Source: JBGSBR01 sp041730495 (GTDB lineage: Bacteria; Patescibacteriota; Microgenomatia; UBA1406; GWC2-37-13). From it: a stretch of 8,536 nucleotides of DNA. Shown here one piece after another: positions 1-6,700 of the stretch (position 1 is the stretch's first letter; each line of letters opens with the position of its first letter). Both the position numbers and the translations under genes were made by a program. Below the pieces are notes generated by a model, which was not told the DNA's origin, made no database searches, and worked only from the letters and a program-made list of their open reading frames with translations. Location: positions 1 to 8,536 of the forward strand of contig JBGSBR010000032.1 in the NCBI GenBank assembly GCA_041730495.1, written 5' to 3'.

Positions 1-1059
1 GTCTTTGCTTCAAGATAAGCGTTACCAACATCGGATACCCAGAGATGTAAGTCATTAAGCTCAGCCAAGAACACGACAAGCCTAATACCTCTCAACGAAA
101 CAACGCCAGAATATACGCTTTCAGTGTTGGGATCAGTAAGATGTCCTCCAGCAACAAGACGTGCCTTGTGCCGACCATTGTGTTTGACATCATAAATGAT
201 ATGACAACGAATTTTCTTATACCCTGCTGGTGCTTGTCCACCCTTTCCTTTGTCGACAAACGTTTTGTATTCAAGGAGTTGCCCCATTTCTATCGCTTCA
301 GCTTCTTGCCATTTGGTATTTCCGTTTTTCTTGTCAAGTTCAATTGCTTGTTGATGTGTTCGAGGCACTTGAACACCAAACTTCCAGAATATATCTCGCC
401 GATAACTCTTAAGCTTTGCTTGGTTTATAAGTCGTTGAAGCTTCTTCTCATTCTTTGCGTAACGACGAAATCTTTTCCAACCTGGAGTATCGATGAGATT
501 ATTCCGTCGTGCATACTCTGCACATGTTACCGGGTCGTCACTTGCAATTAAATCAAGTGGTTCATATGTTGTCTCCCCAGTCTCCCATTCTACTAACACG
601 TTGAATGACGATCCTTTGTAATCTTTGTCTGATGATTGTAAAGGTCCTTGATGTGCAACAATGCGACGAAACTTGTACAACTGCTCAGTGTCGTTATCAA
701 TTTCATTGTTCTCTTTCTCAATGCGATCGATAATCTCGTTGTATGTAAGTATTTCATCAACAGTTGAGTTCGGTACTTCGCAAATAAACTTCATGTATTC
801 TGACCCTTTCTTCAAATCATCTTCTTTATCAACAACTGCTCTGACGACACGGGCACGAAATCGCTGACCGTCATCTTCGGCATCCTTCAGGAATGTTCGA
901 CCAATTAAATCCTTCGGGTCAATCGTAACCATATGTCGTTTGACACTTGGACTATCCCGCGCTTCAACATCTTCTTGACAAGTTGACGATCGAATGAAAA
1001 TTTTATCGCCAAGATAGTTGGATGCTGTCTCCCCACCAATTGGAGAAAGACGTTGGTGG
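1..1059 (-). pseudogene. pol: Element A pol fragment: integrase C-terminus, chromodomain-like segment and start of reverse transcriptase
   Basis: On the minus strand, in the frame whose codons begin at plus positions divisible by 3, I read no stop from about 1059 to the window edge. The translation follows B: RLSPIGGETASNYLGDKIFIR, SVKRHMVTIDPKDLIGR, FICEVPNSTVDEILTYNE, then VLVEWETGETTYEPLDL, GWKRFRRYAK, and reverse transcriptase beginning near KTFVDKGKGGQAPAGYKK. The last visible residues, WVSDVGNAYLEAK, contain the position of the first catalytic Asp of reverse transcriptase. The YVDD box and RNase H would lie left of the window. This piece is out of frame with the integrase piece because two bases are missing around 1053-1060. 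It lacks its own start, so I call it part of a broken gene although it is otherwise well preserved. Confidence 0.82.
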
Positions 1060-2313
1060 CTTGGAAGGATCTAATGCAGATCGAATAGCAGAACGATAGA
1101 TGATCTTGTTTGACTTTGTCAGTACCTTGTATGTCAGGGCATCACCAACATTTAGTGCAATGCCGACCCACCAGCCTTGTTCTTCATTTGATCCAGATGG
1201 AAAGGAATCGGAATACGCATGATAGTAGACCGGTTCATAAAATGAAAAATGTAAAAACTTGGATATGTCCGGTGTTCGTCCAGTCAACTTTTGTTCAGGA
1301 GGTATCCAATTAAGTGCAGCACTGGCAAGGTGATTTAACAATAAACAAACATACATTAAACATAATAACCATGTATTTGCCGGTGCACCGGAACGGTTCA
1401 TCACTCTATTAGTGGTTGACTTGATTGTACCATATCGGTTTTCTGCAAAATTTTGATTTTCATGGTAAGGCTCTGAATACCATGCACTGATGAATAACGC
1501 ACGAAGTATTTGTTGAACACGTAAACTCATCTCTGCCTTTGCACAATCACTGACTAACTTGTTCATTGCTCCCCGTTCTCTAATGTTATCTTCCAGAGTA
1601 TTGACAAACTCCTTATCAGTTTTCAAACCATAACAGTCTACTACCAGAGTATCTCTACCAACAAATATCTGAGCTGCCGTGACGCCACTATCAACTGCAG
1701 GAGTGTCACTAAAGATGGTGTCGGTAGCTACTGGCTCATTACGTCGTTTCACATTGCATGCCGGGAAACGTGAACGCCAATGTTGCTTCAAGGTATCAGA
1801 GACTCGACCTCTTGCATACTGTGTCGTAACATCAAACGTTTTCTTGATTGTTTCGGCAGGAGCCCAACCAAATAACGGACGTAACAATTCAAAATTTGCT
1901 TTGACTTGCTTGATATCCGTATCGTTTACGTCGTACACATCGTGAAAACCTTCTGGATTTACAAAATCCATAAGGTCATCAATAAATTCATCGTAATCAA
2001 TGTATTCTACTGCATCAAAGAATTCTACTTCTGGTATAGTCGTATGCGTTGCGATGGTGCGATGTCGATACTCCCCATACTGATCAAAGTTAGCATCTTC
2101 ATGATCATCAATGGATGTATCGTGAAACTCGTCGATATTTTCGATGATGTTGTCATACAAACTTGGATCCCAGTTGACATCCGATGTCATGATGACATGA
2201 GGTAAGGAATTTAGTTCGTCATTAGTTGGCTTACGACAACGGAGATATGCTAATCCATTCTTGAATTCTAACGGCATTTGATATCCATCTATTAAAATTC
2301 TTTGCTTACCACC
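1060..2313 (-). pseudogene. pol: Element A pol fragment: integrase
   Basis: This open frame encodes the copia-type integrase, which joins element cDNA to host DNA in the nucleus. It starts inside the GGKQRI segment that follows the protease in B, runs through DGYQMPL, HVIMTSDVNWDPS and HWRSRFPACN, then the catalytic core. The core acids are visible: Asp in VATDTIFSD (about 1720-1722), Asp in LVSDCAKAE, and Glu in QNFAENRYGT. The domain ends near RSAIRSALDP. The frame continues open rightward to a TAG at 2398-2400, but the residues before GGK come from the LTR and include no ATG before the integrase, so there is no genuine start. After RSALDP the frame is lost and hits a stop at 1003. Relative to B it lacks one Arg codon before LKQHWRS. 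It is dead as a stand-alone gene, but all three catalytic residues remain. Confidence 0.85.
2309..2313. other. Candidate 5-bp target site of element B (CCACC)
   Basis: CCACC is the last element-A sequence before the LTR. In element B the matching place reads GCCACCAGG, so the site lies in the GGK codons between protease and integrase. Copia-type integrases usually duplicate 5 bp. The second CCACC should flank B's 5' LTR outside the window, so the duplication itself is not seen. Confidence 0.5.
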
Positions 2314-2480
2314 TGATATATTCTGCACTGTAAGCGATAAAGGGAAATCTGACAGTCGTCTAAACAAAGAACTGATTGTGTTACAATCACTAATTTGCTA
2401 TGGTAAGGAGACTGATCGTTGCTATTAACAAACTCTAATAAATTGTGATTATTCTATTACTAATATTTCTTGTCGTTGCG

Positions 2481-2515
2481 CTGGTGTTGTTGAATAGATC
2501 CTTATCTATTACCAG
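2481..2515 (-). promoter_or_regulatory. Stem-loop near the predicted RNA 5' end in the LTR
   Basis: Read as RNA on the minus strand, an outer stem CUGGU/ACCAG encloses an inner 7-bp perfect stem AAUAGAU/AUCUAUU with loop AAGG. The two stems stack on one side and are separated by a 7-base bulge CAACAAC on the other. The structure starts about 22-28 bases past the TATA-like box, so it would lie at or near the cap of the genomic transcript, and within R if R begins there. Roles in packaging, dimerisation or translation control are possible but inferred. Confidence 0.5.
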
Positions 2516-2536
2516 CTGTAGGACTTGTACTAGGTT

Positions 2537-2544
2537 CCTTATAG
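2537..2544 (-). promoter_or_regulatory. TATA-like box of the LTR promoter
   Basis: The minus strand reads CTATAAGG. It follows the U3 repeats immediately and sits about 100 bases into the 330-bp LTR, a normal place for the core promoter. A start 25-30 bases downstream would fall near 2508-2515, at the edge of a stem-loop. The real start site is not known from sequence. Confidence 0.5.
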
Positions 2545-2585
2545 TACAGCATGTTCCCTGGATTAGTACAGCATGTTCTCTGGAG
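2542..2585 (-). repeat. Tandem 22-bp repeat in LTR U3, two units
   Basis: Two head-to-tail 22-bp units (2542-2563 and 2564-2585) share the core TAGTACAGCATGTTC and differ at two positions only. On the coding strand they lie directly upstream of, and touch, the TATA-like box. That is where LTR retroelements carry enhancer repeats. A role as binding sites for a transcription factor is inferred; I do not recognise the motif. Confidence 0.75.
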
Positions 2586-2643
2586 TAGCCGGATATTTGC
2601 AGGGGTATGTGGGAAACGAAGGACTAATCACAGAATCATATCA

Positions 2644-2651
2644 CTCCCCTT
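2644..2651 (-). other. Polypurine tract next to the 3' LTR
   Basis: The minus strand reads AAGGGGAG directly before the TGATAT start of the LTR. Such tracts resist RNase H and prime plus-strand DNA synthesis in LTR retrotransposons. Its position, touching the LTR's 5' end on the coding strand, fixes the LTR boundary and the element's orientation. I found no comparable purine tract next to a TG dinucleotide elsewhere between 2652 and 3749. Confidence 0.75.
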
Positions 2652-3258
2652 AGTTCTGAATTACTGCATATCCCTAGCTGAAAACACATACATTTTAAAA
2701 TGCTGTAGTTCCACCAAAAATGCGAGTTTTAACGAGATTCTTTCTGGGTATAGTAGCATACAAGACGGGCTGCTGATCTACCATTCAAGAGGCACTCTCA
2801 ACGGACGTCCTCGCGATTCATTGCATTCATTATCAGCAGCATCAACAACTCCAGCATGAACAACCAACACCAAACATTCTTTATTTAATTCGTAAGTCAA
2901 TACATGTCCGTTTTGGACAAATGGATACTTGATCATTATGTACTTTTCACGTTTGAAGGCATCCACTAATTAGAATCGTTGTATCTCTCAAATTGATTAA
3001 ACGCCAGGTACAAACACATCAAATCATATAATTCAATTATTTGACAAACTTTCAATTGTAATATATCATGAAATACACGGCCAATTTTGATGCTTCAACT
3101 CACATATTGATCCTCATGTGTTCAGGTGTCATTATATTTCATTAACCGAGAACTGAATCCATTAAACAAGCCCGTAGGAAGTATAATAAGCACTACTCAT
3201 TTCGAGTATGTAATATTAGTACAATACAAGAAGTACTGTAAAATGTCGAGCAAAGGAC

Positions 3259-3268
3259 TTGACGTCAA
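3259..3268. promoter_or_regulatory. CRE-like palindrome TTGACGTCAA
   Basis: A perfect 10-bp palindrome containing the full bZIP/CREB site TGACGTCA. In diatoms, TGACGT-type elements are known to mediate CO2/cAMP-linked regulation by bZIP factors. The site is downstream of pol and outside the LTR, which weakens a promoter role. One such 8-mer can also occur by chance. Confidence 0.25.
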
Positions 3269-3442
3269 TTGCAAATACAGTAACGAGTAGTACGTTCTCC
3301 GAGCTTTCCGAATATAATAAAGCCGTCGTCCAATTCCTACTGTAGCGGAAATAATCGATGATATGCCGAAGTACATAATTCTCATGATTTTTGTGGATGA
3401 AAATACTGCTGTTGATACAATATTGAATATTTTAATGAATAT

Positions 3443-3459
3443 GTGTCCAAATTGGACAC
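3443..3459. repeat. Perfect palindrome GTGTCCAAATTGGACAC
   Basis: Two 8-bp arms, GTGTCCAA and TTGGACAC, flank one central base. A similar but looser inverted pair, TGTCC...GGACA with a 5-base spacer, lies at 2905-2919 in the same non-coding region. Its function is unknown; a protein-binding site or small RNA hairpin is possible. Confidence 0.5.
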
Positions 3460-3716
3460 TTGAAGAAGCAAAATAATGCTGCTAGTACCGTGTATCCAAA
3501 AACTGAATCGTTGTTTTAATTGATAATCGGTAAGAGCCTCGGAAAATTCGTTGTTTGTTTCTATTTTCCAAATTGAGTTGTGCATGTTGAAATTTGTTAT
3601 GGTGAATAATATGAATTACTTTTGATGTTGTGAAAGTACTACTTGTCGGAATTTGTTGATTAAATATAAATTCGATAATAGAATTTTCTCAGCATTAATT
3701 TGTGATATCGTACGTG

Positions 3717-3722
3717 TTTATT
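3717..3722 (-). terminator. Possible polyadenylation signal AATAAA downstream of pol
   Basis: The minus strand reads AATAAA starting about 28 bases after the TAG stop at 3750-3752. A full-length retrotransposon transcript must instead end in the 3' LTR, so use of this signal would give a shorter mRNA lacking the terminal repeat. A six-base motif in AT-rich DNA may be chance. Confidence 0.25.
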
Positions 3723-3749
3723 GGCCCGTTGGATCAAAAATTACGTACA

Positions 3750-6700
3750 CTAACAATTTGTTTCATTATTATTACCAGTATTTTCTTCTTCTTCAGTTTC
3801 TTCATCAGCATCATTGATGAGATTATCAGTGTTTCCTGAATAGAACAGTATTGGTTTCAATAAATGCCAGACCTGTGGATAACTCCAATGTTTACTGACA
3901 ATATCAGAGGGATTCTTCTTTCCATCAATCCAATAGTATCCTAATACTTTTGCAGCAATCATTTCCCTCACTCTATGGTATGACAATGCATTGTGCCTTT
4001 TGTTCAGTGATGAATGTGGGATTGAACTGTTGGTAACAACTGCTTGATTATCACCAAACATGAAAGACTTTGTATTAACAGGAACACCAAGATACCTTAA
4101 TGTTGTTCTCATATCAATGATTTGATCAACAGATATCCTTGCAGCTGTGAATTCTGATCCAAATGTTGCTGTCTCTACTGTTGCTTGGCGTTTACTATAC
4201 CAATCAACCAGTGTCTGATTACAGAAGTGAAGAATTCCAGTGACAGATCTTCCGGTAAGCATATCATGATATAGATTAGCATCAGTGTACGTGACCGTAG
4301 TGACAGCTTTACCAAGGGGCGGCGGTGCATCCTTTGGTAGTAGTTCTTGAACATTACCGTAAACAGTGTGGCACCACTCAAAATCTTGATCGGGAAGATT
4401 TGAGAAATCAGGTTCTTGTATTCTCACACGTATTGCAGCACACTTGAACTTCTTGAGGTAACCATACATTCTTTTTAATCGTTCCAGATGACCTATTCTT
4501 GGAGCAATACGATACCTGGACATTGTCATTGTTGCAGTTTGTATATCAAACCTTCCAAGAGATACTGCCCATTGTAAGCATCCAATCATTGTCTGATATC
4601 TCTTGATGCCTTCTTCATCTAACTCTGCTGTTGTATCTATTTCAGGATGATCACCCTTTTCAAGTGGCGACGTGTATTCTTTCGGTTTGCAACCATACAT
4701 ATTTTCGAATTGGTCTATGAGCTTGACAATGTATTTTCTTGGTCCATAACACAAAGTATCATTGCTGTCACGAACATAGTCACATCCTAAATGGTAAGTT
4801 AGCGGCCCAACACCTTTCAACTTAAACTTATGTTCTTCCTGAAGTTTACTAATTATTTCTTCTGGTTTCCTAGCTGCAATCAACAGGTCATCGACGTATA
4901 CAGCAATGTATTCATACAATCCGTCGTTCTCTCTCATCCATATGTCGGATTCCGCTTTACTTTGTACAAATCCCATTGATCTCAAGACATCGGAAAATCT
5001 TTGATGCCAACATAAACCGGATGACCTCAAGCCGTACAATGCTTTGTCAATCAACAAAGTGTGTCCTGCGAGTATACCAAATTCTGGACCACCGACAATG
5101 TATACTTTTTCTTTGGTCTTTGCTTCCAAGTATGCATTACCAACATCAGCTCCCCATAGTTCTAAGCTATTCAACTCGGCTAAGAATACCACAAGTCGTA
5201 TACCTCTCAGTGATACAACTCCGGAATACACACTTTCAGTGTTTGGATCTGTGAGATGACCACCGGCAACAAGACGAGCTTTATGTCTACCATCGTGCTT
5301 GACGTCGTATATCATGTGACATCGGATCTTCTTGTATCCAGCTGGCGCTTGCCCACCTTTGCCTTTATCAATGAACGTTTGATATTCTGACAGCTGACTC
5401 ATTTCTGTTTCTTCAGCATCTTGCCATTTTGTATCTCCATTCTTCATATCTATTTCAACTGCTTGAGAATGCGTTCGGGGTACTAGTACACCAAACTTCC
5501 AGAAAGGTTCACGACGATAGCTTTGAAGCTTTGCTTGATTGATCATGCGACTAAGCTTCTTCTCACTTTTTGCATAACGTCGAAAACGTTTCCAACCTGC
5601 AGTATCAAGGAGATTATGCCGCTTGGCATATTCAGCACATGTTACGGGATCGTCACTTGCAATTAAATCTAAGGGTTCGTATGTTGTCTCCCCAGACTCC
5701 CATTCCACTAACACATTGAAAGCTGACCCTTTGTAATCTTTATCTGATGAATGCAAAGGTCCTTGATGAGCAGTAATGCGACGAAACTTGTACGTTTGCT
5801 CCGTGTCGTTTTCAATATCTTGGGTCTCTTTTGCAATGTAATCGAGAATTTCATTGTAAGTAAGGATCTCATCCACCGTTGAGTTTGGTACTTCACAAAT
5901 AAACTTTATGTGTTCTGACCCTTTCTTAAGATCCTCTTCTTTATCAATAACAGCACGAACAACACGAGCACGAAAACGTTGTCCATCTTCTTCGGAGTCC
6001 TTGAGAAACTGTCGTCCAATTAAATCTTTCGGGTCAATGGTGACCATGCGTCGTTTGACACTTGGATCACTATCCAATTCAATATCATCTGGACGTTTAG
6101 ATGATCGAATAAAAATTTTGTCACCAAGGTAATTGGATGAAATCTCCCCTCCAAGTGGAGAAAGACGCAGGTTTCGCTTGGCTGGATCTAATGCTGACCG
6201 AATCGCAGAGCGATATATGACCTTGTTTGTCTTGGTAAGGATCTTGTAAGTCAAAGCGTCTCCAACATTTGTTGCTATACCAACCCACCAACCTTGTGCT
6301 TCAGCGGGTCCAGAAGGAAACTTGTCTTTATATTCATGATAATAAACGGGTTCATAGAAGGAGAAGTGAAGGAACTTGGATATATCTGCCGTACGTCCTG
6401 TAAGCTTTTGTTCGGGTGGGATCCAGTTGAGAGCGGCACTAGCAAGGTGATTTAATAGGATGCAAACATACATCAAGCATAACAACCAAGTGTTTGCCGG
6501 GGCACCGGAGTGGTTCATGACACGGTTTGTAGTAGCCTTGATAGTACCATAACGATTCTCTGCAAAGTTTTGGTTCTCATGGTAAGGTTCACTAAACCAT
6601 GCGCTAATGAACAACGCTCGAAGTATGTCCTTAACGCGCGAACTAATTTCTGCTTTTGCGCCATCACTAATGAGTTTGTCCATTGCTCCCCGTTCTCTGA

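Larger units (their letters stand above)
1..2313 (-). mobile_element. Element A: older Ty1/copia (CoDi-like) retrotransposon, interrupted by element B
   Basis: This is the internal pol part of a copia-type LTR retrotransposon, read on the minus strand. It aligns along its whole length to element B: position 1 matches 5116 and position 2313 matches 7433. Only two indels are needed, a 3-base in-frame loss near 1790 and a 2-base loss near 1055. Nucleotide identity is about 75-80% in the stretches I compared by eye. The right limit is set where the match to B ends suddenly and an LTR begins. The left limit is only the window edge. No LTR of A is visible. Because A ends exactly at an LTR border, I infer that it was cut by B's insertion and that its protease, gag and 5' LTR lie beyond B, outside the window. 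Confidence 0.85.
2314..2643 (-). repeat. 3' LTR of element B (330 bp)
   Basis: On the minus strand the sequence begins TGATATGATTCTG and ends CAGAATATATCA. It thus has the TG...CA termini of LTRs inside a 12-13 bp imperfect terminal inverted repeat with a one-base indel. A purine tract lies immediately upstream of the TG (2644-2651), and homology of A to B stops exactly at the other end (2313/2314). The bases right of 2643 neither repeat CCACC nor resume element A, so this is the 3' LTR of a larger element rather than a solo LTR. Read on the minus strand it contains a tandem repeat, a TATA-like box and a stem-loop in the order expected for U3 then R/U5. The identical 5' copy that would prove it is outside the window. 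Confidence 0.8.
2652..3749 (-). other. Long AT-rich region between pol stop and 3' LTR, no supported gene
   Basis: These 1.1 kb lie downstream of the gag-pol stop and upstream of the polypurine tract. I see no homology to element A or B coding sequence and no RNA gene. Small minus-strand frames start with ATG at 3585 (67 codons), 3385 (62 codons) and 2966 (62 codons). The first two overlap by four bases in an ATGA. None resembles a protein I know, and frames of this size are expected by chance. Visible sites include an AATAAA on the minus strand at 3717-3722, a CRE-like palindrome at 3259-3268 and an 8-bp-armed palindrome at 3443-3459. It could be a long 3' untranslated region, a decayed third ORF, or an unrelated insertion. 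Confidence 0.6.

Noticed and set aside
141..551. Plus-strand open frame of 136 codons
   Set aside because: It uses the same codon boundaries as element A's minus-strand pol frame, which translates to clear reverse transcriptase and linker sequence. The plus frame is a shadow.
2314..2397. N-terminal extension of element A's integrase frame (reads FRRLSDFPLSLTVQNIS)
   Set aside because: These residues are chance read-through into element B's LTR. There is no ATG start, and the frame meets a stop at 2398-2400.
2314..2643. Solo LTR inside element A
   Set aside because: A solo LTR would be followed by a repeated CCACC and the rest of A's protease region. Instead CTCCCCTTAG and unrelated sequence follow.
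2778..2966. 62-codon minus-strand frame beginning MDAFKREKY
   Set aside because: It has no recognisable motif and a length expected by chance. It is kept only as part of the unexplained region.
3061..3068. ATATATCA as an alternative right end of the LTR at 2314
   Set aside because: No purine tract follows it on the minus strand, and the inverted match to the left end is shorter than that of CAGAATCATATCA ending at 2643.
3779..3794. Purine-rich GAAGAAGAAGAAAATAC on the minus strand as polypurine tract
   Set aside because: It codes for the acidic C-terminus of the polyprotein, lies upstream of the stop, and is not followed by an LTR-like TG end.
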